NCBI GenBank assembly: GCA_016929205.1
Contig: JAFGJF010000208.1
Location: forward strand, 1 to 9,126
Direction of reading: 5' to 3'
Source: Anaerolineae bacterium
GTDB taxonomy: Bacteria; Chloroflexota; Anaerolineae; JAFGEY01
Length of the DNA stretch: 9,126 nt
Shown here: in pieces, positions 1 through 5,306 of the stretch
How positions within the stretch are numbered: position 1 is the first letter of the stretch
Layout of the letters: each line of letters opens with the position of its first letter
The notes under the pieces: model-generated
Databases searched by the model: none
What the model was told of the DNA's origin: nothing
Seen by the model: the letters and a program-made list of their open reading frames with translations, nothing else
Made by a program: the position numbers and the translations under genes

Positions 1-1412
1 GTCCACCCCAGGCGCTCGTCGCGCTGCGGGCAGTCGGTGGGCACGTCGACAAAATTACCCTTTTGTCCCCACACAATGTTGTGCTGGAGTTGATTGAGCA
101 GCCCGTTATCGCTTTCCCAACTGCCAATCGGCGTGATATCAGAATGGACGACGACGCCGGTCAAACTATCCAGCGTCAGTTTGCCGGGATAGCCATCGAC
201 GACAACGTAGCGGAAACCTTGAAAGGTGAATCTTGGCTCATACACTTCGACGCCGCCACCCTTGAGCGTGTAACTGTTTGTCTGCTCGGCCGAGCGCAAG
301 TTTGTGATATAGAAATTGCCATCCTTGTCCAACACCTCGGCGTGACGCAGGGTGACGGTCGTGCCGGCATCACCTTTTACCCGCAGCCTCACCCAGCCAA
401 CCATATTCTGGCCCATATCGAGCACGGTATCGCCTTCGGGCGTGCGGATGATCTCGACCGGTGAGATCTCTTCTATCCTCGAGATCGGCGGTCCGGCAGG
501 CGCACAAAGCACTTTTTTGCTGTGCTCGGCGACCTTGACGCCTTTCCAGTCGCCGTCGTCGTAACCGACATGGCTCCAACCAGGCCTTTCCAGGCGCGCG
601 TCATAGCGCTCACCGTTGTAAATGTCGGATGAGAGAATGGGACCGGTCGACGCTTTCCAGGTCTCGTCGCTGACGGCCACCCACTCGATACGGCCGCCGG
701 CGTATTCGACCTTGAGTTGCAAAAGCAGGGCCAGCGTTTCACCATAGACGTTACGCTGCCCGCTAAAGCCCAGATTGCCCCGAAACCACCCATCGCCCAG
801 GGTGACACCAATCGCGTTCTCGCCTACAGCCAATTGTTCACCCACGTCATATACCTGGTACTGCAGCCGTTCGTCGTAAACGGTCCAACCAGGCGTCAAC
901 ACCTGGTTGCCCACGCGCTGGCCGTTCAGCTCGGCCTCGTAAAGCCCGTGCGCAGTCACGTACAGCCGCGCAGCTCGAATCTCGCCGTCGACGATAAACT
1001 CTTTGCGCAGAATCGGACAGGGATTCGATTTGTTGATATCCTCCTCGATGTCCGGCGCGATCCACTGCGCCTGCCAATCATCGGCTTGGAGCAAGCCCAT
1101 CTCCCAGGTCGCCGCTTCGCTCCACGCCGAAACCTGGGCGCCATCCACCCACGCGCGCACCTGCCACGCGCAGCGCTGGCCCGACACGAGTGCGGGACCA
1201 CCATAGGACACGTGGATCGACTGATCCGAATCGACCCGGCCCGAGTCCCAAAGCACGGCGCCGTCGTCACCAGTTACGTGAACCTGATAGGCTGTTTGCG
1301 TCACGCCGCGAGCTGGCGACTGGATCTGCCAGCTCAGCCGGGGCCTGGGCGTATCAATGCCGATCGGATTGACCTTGTACTCACACTTGAGATTGCTTGG
1401 GGATAAAGCCAT
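1..1412 (-). CDS. Alpha-L-rhamnosidase, GH78, N-terminal half (3' end outside window)
   Basis: Retaining/inverting mechanism is not readable here, but GH78 enzymes (inverting by family) release terminal alpha-L-rhamnose from plant glycosides and pectin side chains. An open frame of 470 codons runs without a stop to the window edge. Residues 15-28 read NPIGIDTPRPRLSW, the hallmark start of GH78 proteins (N-terminal Ig-like domain). A jelly-roll domain follows at about 130-290 (LYEAELNGQRVG, LTPGWTVYDERLQYQVYDV, LGDGWFRG), then a beta-sandwich with LDMGQNMVGWVRL near 331-344. The catalytic (alpha/alpha)6 barrel begins near 420 (VVHSDITPIGSWE, NIVWGQKGNFVDVPTDC), and the acidic motif DCPQRDERLGW lies at 460-470, where the window ends. 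Family members are about 900 residues, so roughly half is visible. The ATG at 1412-1410 is supported by AAAGGAG at 1427-1421, 8 nt upstream. No signal peptide is seen, so it is probably cytoplasmic. Family assignment is firm; exact substrate is unknown. Confidence 0.95.
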   Translation of the reverse strand, partial: MALSPSNLKCEYKVNPIGIDTPRPRLSWQIQSPARGVTQTAYQVHVTGDDGAVLWDSGRVDSDQSIHVSYGGPALVSGQRCAWQVRAWVDGAQVSAWSEAATWEMGLLQADDWQAQWIAPDIEEDINKSNPCPILRKEFIVDGEIRAARLYVTAHGLYEAELNGQRVGNQVLTPGWTVYDERLQYQVYDVGEQLAVGENAIGVTLGDGWFRGNLGFSGQRNVYGETLALLLQLKVEYAGGRIEWVAVSDETWKASTGPILSSDIYNGERYDARLERPGWSHVGYDDGDWKGVKVAEHSKKVLCAPAGPPISRIEEISPVEIIRTPEGDTVLDMGQNMVGWVRLRVKGDAGTTVTLRHAEVLDKDGNFYITNLRSAEQTNSYTLKGGGVEVYEPRFTFQGFRYVVVDGYPGKLTLDSLTGVVVHSDITPIGSWESDNGLLNQLQHNIVWGQKGNFVDVPTDCPQRDERLGW

Positions 1413-1467
1413 ATGATGGTCTCCTTTGTATTGGATAGGTTGACACCTGCTGATGCTTGCACCGGGA

Positions 1468-1495
1468 ATTATACACCGGGTGATCGATCGCACAA
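1468..1495 (-). promoter_or_regulatory. Possible promoter for the rhamnosidase gene
   Basis: On the minus strand a perfect TATAAT (1473-1468) lies 55 nt before the rhamnosidase ATG. A weak -35 candidate TTGTGC (1495-1490) stands 16 nt upstream of it. The 166-nt gap between the hydrolase stop and the rhamnosidase start holds no gene that I can see, so a separate promoter here is reasonable. The -35 match is only 3 of 6, so the call rests mainly on the -10 box. Confidence 0.4.
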
Positions 1496-1578
1496 AATGC
1501 GAAGTCATGGTGAGATCGCACCGTCATCCTCACATTCATCTTGCGACTGGCCTGCAGACGCATCATACCCATACGGCC

Positions 1579-2427
1579 TTATTGTCGTGCGGTTGGCAGC
1601 GTCTTTTTGGCTGTTTCAAGTCTCAATTGTTCGGCCAACCAGGCCATCCGTTCCCGGGTCGCCGCTTCGTCAAGCCCATGATCGGTATCGTACCACCTGA
1701 TCTCTTTAGGCTCTCCGGCCGCATCGTAAAACGCCGACGCCCGTTCTTTGGGGACGTGCAAGTCGTCGTTGGCAAACTGGAACAAGAGCGGCGCGGGCGA
1801 GAGCTCGGCCACTACGTTGATCGGATCGAGCGGAGCCATGCTTTCGACGTAGGCCTGGCGCGCATCCCCTTCCAGCCGGGGATAATACAGAAACCAATCG
1901 AAAAAACGAGGCGTCCCGGCCATCAGCACGTAACACGTTGGTCGCGGATCGACGCTGCCCATCAACACGCCATACATAGCGCCGAAATCGTGCCCGACGC
2001 AGGCAAACCGGGTGGCATCGACGCCCGGCTGCGCCAACAGCAAATCCATCGCCTGCCGCAATTCGATGACCTGCCGCACCGAGCTTTCATAGTCATCATC
2101 CTGGGTGCGTTTGATGAACCAGTCTCGATCCGACCACATTGTCTCGATCAACAGCGAGACCACGCCGTGCCGCGCCATCTGTATCGCTTCTTTTACAAAC
2201 TGGGTGCGATTCGAATCCGGCGACTCGGGCTCGTACCAGTGAACGTACAAGATCGCCGCAAACGGGCCTTCGCTTGCCGGTCCAATCATTTCTGCCGCAC
2301 GGCGATAGCCAAATGGCGTGGCATAGGTCAGCGTGCGCCTGGTGATGCCCTCCGTCTCCCTGGCCACAACTGTACGAATATCCGGCGTCAAGTCCGGATC
2401 GTAATCAAAACCTACCAAGGTCGTCAC
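1579..2427 (-). CDS. Alpha/beta hydrolase with GHDFG nucleophile elbow
   Basis: A 282-residue alpha/beta-hydrolase-fold protein, close in layout to the dienelactone-hydrolase/acetyl-esterase-like group. Visible marks, numbered from the GTG start: strand plus oxyanion region AAILYVHWYEP (57-67), nucleophile elbow VGHDFGAMYG (144-153), acid loop FQFANDDLHVP (217-226, D221 or D222), and catalytic His in YDTDHGLDEA (H250). The elbow carries Asp147 where esterases have Ser, as in haloalkane dehalogenases and epoxide hydrolases, so the reaction may not be ordinary ester hydrolysis. The frame is open for 32 more codons upstream, but GTG at 2427-2425 is chosen: GGAGG sits at 2440-2436, 8 nt before it, and the upstream residues (rich in P, A, G, R) look like non-coding read-through opposite a glycosidase remnant. 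No signal peptide. It lies 166 nt upstream of the rhamnosidase on the same strand, suggesting a shared carbohydrate or glycoside role (inference). Substrate unknown. Confidence 0.85.
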   Translation of the reverse strand: MTTLVGFDYDPDLTPDIRTVVARETEGITRRTLTYATPFGYRRAAEMIGPASEGPFAAILYVHWYEPESPDSNRTQFVKEAIQMARHGVVSLLIETMWSDRDWFIKRTQDDDYESSVRQVIELRQAMDLLLAQPGVDATRFACVGHDFGAMYGVLMGSVDPRPTCYVLMAGTPRFFDWFLYYPRLEGDARQAYVESMAPLDPINVVAELSPAPLLFQFANDDLHVPKERASAFYDAAGEPKEIRWYDTDHGLDEAATRERMAWLAEQLRLETAKKTLPTARQ

Positions 2428-2435
2428 CTTCCTTT

Positions 2436-2440
2436 CCTCC
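2436..2440 (-). promoter_or_regulatory. Shine-Dalgarno that sets the hydrolase start
   Basis: GGAGG on the minus strand, within a longer purine run (2444-2428), 8 nt before the GTG at 2427. It argues against the longer frame starting near 2523. It lies at the edge of the homology with the opposite-strand glycosidase remnant. Confidence 0.65.
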
Positions 2441-2441
2441 C

Positions 2442-2720
2442 TCCGGCCTGAACCTGCTGGTGTACCTGAGCTTGCGGCGATACGACCTGCCGCAGGCACG
2501 CACCGACCTGGCGGAGAAATCAAAACAGTTGTTGCTGAAAGAATGGCTGGAACGTGGTCACGTCTACAAGAATTACAGCGCCGACACCGGTATCGGCTGT
2601 GACAAGCACAACAGTGACGCCTTTTACCACTGGGGCGGACTGCTGGGCTTGATCGCCTTTATCGAAAAAGGCTATCTCGGCGAGCCGGAAAGCCCCTTGC
2701 CCTATCCCGGCGAGATGTAA
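2442..2720 (+). pseudogene. 3' remnant of a GH63/MGH1-like glycoside hydrolase gene
   Basis: About 92 codons, ending in TAA at 2718-2720, encode what looks like the last helices of an (alpha/alpha)6-barrel glycosidase of the GH63 / mannosylglycerate-hydrolase-like group. The visible pattern is NLLVYLSLRRYDLPQA, then HVYKNYSADTGIGCD, NSDAFYHWGGLLGL and a short polar tail, which is how these 400-900 residue proteins end. Everything upstream is missing: the frame stays open before 2442, but there it only reads the antisense of the hydrolase gene. The GTG at 2460 has no convincing ribosome binding site. I therefore read it as a decayed or truncated gene, or as a junction formed by recombination or misassembly. 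The reading frame itself is intact, which suggests a recent event. It converges on the corrinoid gene, leaving 5 nt between stops. Confidence 0.6.
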
Positions 2721-2725
2721 TATGC

Positions 2726-3430
2726 TCAAAACAGGCCAGGTTCCTTCTCCAGCTTGTATTGGGTGTAGCCAGATCCTTCGGACTTTTGCGCCTTGTCGGC
2801 TACCAGACGTCTACACAGGTCTACACCAGCCACCGCATCGGTCACCCAATAATCGGCACCCACATACTGGAAAACCTGTTCATTGAGTTGACCGCCGCCA
2901 ATCATAATCGGGCCTTGATACCCCCGAGCGCGCAGTTGGGTGACTGTTTCGTGCATTGCATCATATGCACTGGTCAGCAGCCCAGAAAGACATACAATGT
3001 CGGGCCGGATCTCGGCAGCCTGCTCAACAAAGGTCGTGGGTGATACGTCCACGCCAAGATCGTGGACAACAAAATTGTGGCAGCTGAGCAGCATATTGAC
3101 AATGTTTTTGCCCAGGTCGTGGATATCTCCCTGTACCGTGCCCAGCAGTATACGGCCCGAGGCATGGCCTGAAACCTGGCGTTCTATAAGAGGCTGAGCC
3201 ATATCCATCACCTGGCGCAAGATCTCGCCGCCCATAATTAACCCGGCCAAATAGTATTCGTTTTGCTCGTAACGCAGGCCAACTTGGTGCAATCCCTCCT
3301 GACAATCCAGAATAACCCGCAGCGGATCGTCGCCGGCATCCAGGCGTTGGCGGACAAGTTTCAGGGCGATCTCTTCTTCGAGGTCAGCAACGGCGGCAAC
3401 CAATGCCACACTCTGATCGATAACGTTCAC
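2726..3430 (-). CDS. Corrinoid (B12-binding) methyltransferase protein 1
   Basis: A 234-residue corrinoid protein of the MtaC/MtbC/MttC type, the carrier that holds a methyl group on cobalt between two methyltransferases. Residues about 10-90 form the helical cap domain (LEEEIALKLVRQRLDAGDDPLRVI, with the Y-YLAGLIMGGEIL helix at 60-71, here split for length). The Rossmann-like B12 domain follows: GDIHDLGKNIV at 101-111 with His104 as the lower cobalt ligand, DLGVDVSP at 124-131, SGLLTSAY at 149-156, and IGGGQLNEQ at 177-185, matching the DxHxxG ... SxL ... GG signature fully. It extends about 20 residues beyond the second corrinoid protein in a charged tail. The start is GTG at 3430-3428 with AAAGGG at 3443-3438, 7 nt before it. 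It lies 14 nt after the GntR gene and so is probably co-transcribed with it. Cytoplasmic. The methyl donor is unknown. Confidence 0.92.
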   Translation of the reverse strand: MNVIDQSVALVAAVADLEEEIALKLVRQRLDAGDDPLRVILDCQEGLHQVGLRYEQNEYYLAGLIMGGEILRQVMDMAQPLIERQVSGHASGRILLGTVQGDIHDLGKNIVNMLLSCHNFVVHDLGVDVSPTTFVEQAAEIRPDIVCLSGLLTSAYDAMHETVTQLRARGYQGPIMIGGGQLNEQVFQYVGADYWVTDAVAGVDLCRRLVADKAQKSEGSGYTQYKLEKEPGLF

Positions 3431-3444
3431 GAACTAGCCCTTTC

Positions 3445-4185
3445 TTAATCAGGTACCCCCACAGTGGCGGTGAAACGCAGATGATTGCCAGGACAGATGA
3501 ACCACCCCCAACTGACTGGCCGGGTGTCAAAATCGTAGAAAATATGCTCCAGGCGCCAAGCTGGATCTCCCGCATCTGCACTCAACAAAACGGCCTCCTC
3601 GTCAGTCAGCACAGTCGCGTCGATGGTCAGATCGCCCCACTTGAGAGCCAATCCGCCACCGCCGGTGAACAGGCCGCTGAGCGCGGTGATCTCGAGTTCG
3701 GCTTCGACAAGGGGACGTGTAGGATCATAAATCACGTGCTCACGATGCAGCAGCAGGGGGTCTTGACCCTGGCAGATCAGCCGGCGAACGTAGACGGTCC
3801 GTTCTCCGGCCTGAATGTCAAGTTTTAGAGCAGTTCGCTCGTTGGCCGAGGCGATACGCGCCTCCAGCAGCTTGACCGTGGCCTGTTCTTCGTCGCGGAA
3901 AAGACGCTGTAACCTTCCGAGGTCAAATGTGGCCGTACCCAATTCCAGGGGCTTGACAAAAGTGCCTCGTCCTTGCTCGGCAAGCACCACACCCTGATCG
4001 ACGAGGATGTTGATCACCCGGCGTACCGTCATCGGGCTAACTCCATAGCGCTTGCAAAGCTGTGACTCGGAAGGCAGACGGTCCCCAGGACGGAACGTAC
4101 CGGACGCGATCTGTTCGCGCAGGATGCGGGTCAACTGGGCATAGGCCGGTTCGTATGAGGTACGGTCTATATTTGCTCGTTCCAA
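3445..4185 (-). CDS. GntR family (HutC subfamily) transcriptional regulator
   Basis: A 246-residue repressor-type protein. The N-terminal winged helix-turn-helix covers about 12-78 (YAQLTRILREQIASG, GDRLPSESQLCKRYGVSPMT at 34-53, RGTFVKPL at the wing). A UTRA ligand-binding domain follows from about 95 to 242 (ERTVYVRRLICQGQDPLLLH, RLEHIFYDFDTRPVSWG, ending NHLRFTA). The length is typical. UTRA domains bind small effectors such as sugars, sugar phosphates or amino-acid derivatives; which one here cannot be read. The start is TTG at 4185-4183 with GGAG at 4196-4193; no better in-frame start is seen. The gene is divergent from the second corrinoid operon and heads its own transcript with corrinoid protein 1. 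Two operator-like sites between the divergent units suggest that it represses both directions and itself, with the methylated substrate or a product as inducer (inference). Confidence 0.93.
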   Translation of the reverse strand: MERANIDRTSYEPAYAQLTRILREQIASGTFRPGDRLPSESQLCKRYGVSPMTVRRVINILVDQGVVLAEQGRGTFVKPLELGTATFDLGRLQRLFRDEEQATVKLLEARIASANERTALKLDIQAGERTVYVRRLICQGQDPLLLHREHVIYDPTRPLVEAELEITALSGLFTGGGGLALKWGDLTIDATVLTDEEAVLLSADAGDPAWRLEHIFYDFDTRPVSWGWFICPGNHLRFTATVGVPD

Positions 4186-4192
4186 AAGTCCA

Positions 4193-4196
4193 CTCC
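4193..4196 (-). promoter_or_regulatory. Shine-Dalgarno supporting a TTG start for the GntR gene
   Basis: GGAG on the minus strand, 7 nt before the TTG at 4185. The winged-helix domain begins about 10 residues after this start, as expected for the family, so the TTG is likely real. Confidence 0.6.
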
Positions 4197-4213
4197 GATG
4201 TCAGTACAGTCAA

Positions 4214-4226
4214 CTTGTTGTATAAG
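4214..4226. promoter_or_regulatory. Operator-like site A (CTTGT-N3-ATAAG)
   Basis: CTTGTTGTATAAG is an imperfect inverted repeat. It shares CAACTTGT (4211-4218) with site B (4278-4285) and ends in the same TATAAG. A further related half-site, AAGTGTATAAC, follows at 4229-4239. HutC-type GntR regulators are known to bind palindromes close to CTTGTATATACAAG. Site A falls downstream of the putative -10 of the GntR gene, so a bound protein there would block its own transcription. Assignment to this GntR protein is inference from position and sequence. Confidence 0.5.
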
Positions 4227-4228
4227 CA

Positions 4229-4257
4229 AGTGTATAACATCTCCCAGAAAAGGTCAA
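4229..4257 (-). promoter_or_regulatory. Possible promoter for gntR and corrinoid gene 1
   Basis: Reading the minus strand, TTGACC (4257-4252) is followed after 17 nt by TACACT (4234-4229), a sigma70-like pair with 5/6 and 4/6 matches. It lies about 45 nt before the TTG start, and operator-like site A directly follows the -10 box. Confidence 0.4.
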
Positions 4258-4273
4258 ATCCCTGACGTTGCTC

Positions 4274-4302
4274 TTGACAACTTGTCTATATAAGTATATA
4301 AT
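4274..4302 (+). promoter_or_regulatory. Consensus sigma70-type promoter of the corrinoid/UroD operon
   Basis: TTGACA (4274-4279), exactly 17 nt, then TATAAT (4297-4302): both hexamers and the spacing are ideal. Transcription would start near 4309, just ahead of the DUF1638 remnant, giving a leader of about 365 nt before corrinoid gene 2. So strong a promoter usually needs control, and operator-like site B fills its spacer. Confidence 0.8.
4281..4294. promoter_or_regulatory. Operator-like site B inside the promoter spacer
   Basis: CTTGTCTATATAAG matches 12 of 14 positions of the HutC-type palindrome CTTGTATATACAAG as I remember it. It lies wholly between the -35 and -10 hexamers, so a bound GntR protein would exclude RNA polymerase. 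The symmetric outer bases (ACTT ... AAGT) extend the palindrome by one on each side. Confidence 0.6.
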
Positions 4303-4313
4303 ATGCGCTATGA

Positions 4314-4588
4314 GCGAGGATACGAGTGATCGATCCACCATACCCTGCACTGGCCCCCCAAGTTGATACGATTTTGCCCGGCTACGGACTGTGCTCGATG
4401 GCCATCATGGGATTGCAGACGCATGATGGCACACCGGTGGTGCCCAAGGTGGACGATTGCATCACCAGATCGAGTGCTACCGTGCCTACAGCCAGCGCAA
4501 GGCAGTTCGCTTTGGTTTGCGCCACAAAGAGATCGACGGCTCTAGTGCTCTGGTCCATAAAATGCTACAGGGCACTTGGAGTGTTTGA
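4314..4588 (+). pseudogene. Broken DUF1638 gene (N-terminus and core missing, frame changed)
   Basis: The two halves of this stretch look like separated parts of a DUF1638 protein, a family of unknown function often found beside corrinoid proteins and UroD-like methyltransferases. In the frame of 4326, residues read IDPPYPALAPQVDTILPGYG, then LCSMAIMGL and VVPKVDDCI (to 4463), like the family's GYGLCS ... IPRVDDCI segment. From about 4463 in another frame comes IECYRAYSQRKAVRFGLRHK followed by EIDGSSALVHKMLQGTW, ending at TGA 4586-4588, like the family's C-terminal region. About 90-100 codons that normally separate them, and most of the N-terminus, are absent. An in-frame stop at 4311-4313 prevents an upstream start. 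It sits first in the transcript. The family call is from memory of conserved motifs and needs a profile search. Confidence 0.55.
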
Positions 4589-4604
4589 TAACCCTATTGG
4601 CTAA

Positions 4605-4650
4605 GAGAAGAGCAGCAGGCAGGTGGCGTGTATCCGCCAGGGCTCTTCTC
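4605..4650 (+). other. Hairpin in the leader before corrinoid gene 2
   Basis: GAGAAGAGC (4605-4613) pairs perfectly with GCTCTTCTC (4642-4650). Inside it TGGCG (4624-4628) pairs with CGCCA (4635-4639) around a 6-nt loop, leaving an asymmetric internal loop. It ends 11 nt before the GGGAGG ribosome binding site. There is no U-run, so it is not a standard terminator; it could stabilise a processed mRNA end after the broken gene or affect translation. Confidence 0.5.
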
Positions 4651-4673
4651 ATTGTAAAGACGGGAGGTTGGTT

Positions 4674-5303
4674 ATGTCGCAAAAACTGATTGATGCCATC
4701 ACCGACATGCGGGAGAATGATGCGCTCAGCATCACCGATGAAATGCTGCAAGGTGGAACAGACCCGCTCAACGTACTCGATGCATGCCGCGAAGCGATGG
4801 AGGTCATCGGCCAACGCTTTGAGGACGGGGACTGCTTTGTACCCGAGCTGATCCTGGCTGGCGAGGTGCTCAAGCAGATCTCTGAAAAGGTCAAACCGCT
4901 GATGAAAGAGCAGGCCGCATCGGCCCAAACGCGAGGCCAGGTCGTGATCGGCACCGTTGAGGGCGATATCCACGACATCGCCAAGGACATTGTCGCCTTT
5001 ATGCTGGACGTCAACGGCTTTGACGTCACAGACCTGGGCGTCGATGTGCCCCCGACCAAGTTCGTGGAAGCAGTCAAAGAGACGGGAGCCACCATCGTTG
5101 GCCTGAGCGGTTTCCTGACTCTGGCCTACGATCCAATGAAAGCAACAGTTGAAGCGTTGAAATCAGCCGGGCTGGACGACGTCAAGGTCATGATCGGCGG
5201 TGGCCAGGTCGACGAGCAGATCCGCCAGTACACCGGCGCTGACGCCTACGGACGGGACGCCATGGCCGCAGTCACCCTTGCCAAGCAGTGGATAGGAGGT
5301 TGA
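4674..5303 (+). CDS. Corrinoid (B12-binding) methyltransferase protein 2
   Basis: A 209-residue methyl-carrier protein of the MtaC/MtbC/MttC type. The helical cap domain covers about 1-85 (ITDEMLQGGTDPLNVLDACR at 20-39, VPELILAGEVLKQI). The B12 domain has GDIHDIAKDIV at 97-107 with His100 as the presumed cobalt ligand, DLGVDVPPTKF (120-130), SGFLTLAY (145-152) and IGGGQVDEQ (174-182). Compared with the usual DxHxxG ... SxL pattern, Gly is replaced by Ala103 and Leu by Phe147; the His is kept, so it should still bind cobalamin. ATG at 4674 has GGGAGG at 4662-4667, 6 nt before it; a longer frame from 4623 has no such support. The next gene starts 3 nt after the stop. Closest relative in the window is corrinoid protein 1, which it resembles throughout except for the C-terminal tail. 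Methyl donor unknown. Confidence 0.93.
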   Translation: MSQKLIDAITDMRENDALSITDEMLQGGTDPLNVLDACREAMEVIGQRFEDGDCFVPELILAGEVLKQISEKVKPLMKEQAASAQTRGQVVIGTVEGDIHDIAKDIVAFMLDVNGFDVTDLGVDVPPTKFVEAVKETGATIVGLSGFLTLAYDPMKATVEALKSAGLDDVKVMIGGGQVDEQIRQYTGADAYGRDAMAAVTLAKQWIGG

Positions 5304-5306
5304 GAG

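Noticed and set aside
717..1406. A 229-codon open frame on the plus strand opposite the rhamnosidase gene
   Set aside because: It is antisense to a clear GH78 gene, lacks recognisable motifs and a ribosome binding site, and its composition is what a shadow frame in GC-rich DNA gives.
1453..2451. A 332-codon open frame on the plus strand
   Set aside because: It lies opposite the alpha/beta hydrolase, whose fold motifs and ribosome binding site are convincing; the plus frame is rich in Arg, His and Pro and has no family signature.
2428..2523. N-terminal extension of 32 residues on the alpha/beta hydrolase
   Set aside because: A strong Shine-Dalgarno lies inside it directly before a GTG, and the extension overlaps the conserved glycosidase remnant on the other strand.
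4310..4366. Short ORF starting ATGAGCGAGG right after the promoter (18 codons)
   Set aside because: It has no ribosome binding site and no run of regulatory codons as in leader peptides; it overlaps the DUF1638 remnant in another frame.
4303..4673. Cobalamin riboswitch in the long leader before a B12-dependent gene
   Set aside because: I looked for the B12 box (GCCACTG-like) and the surrounding conserved stems and did not find them; most of the leader is explained by the DUF1638 remnant and one hairpin.
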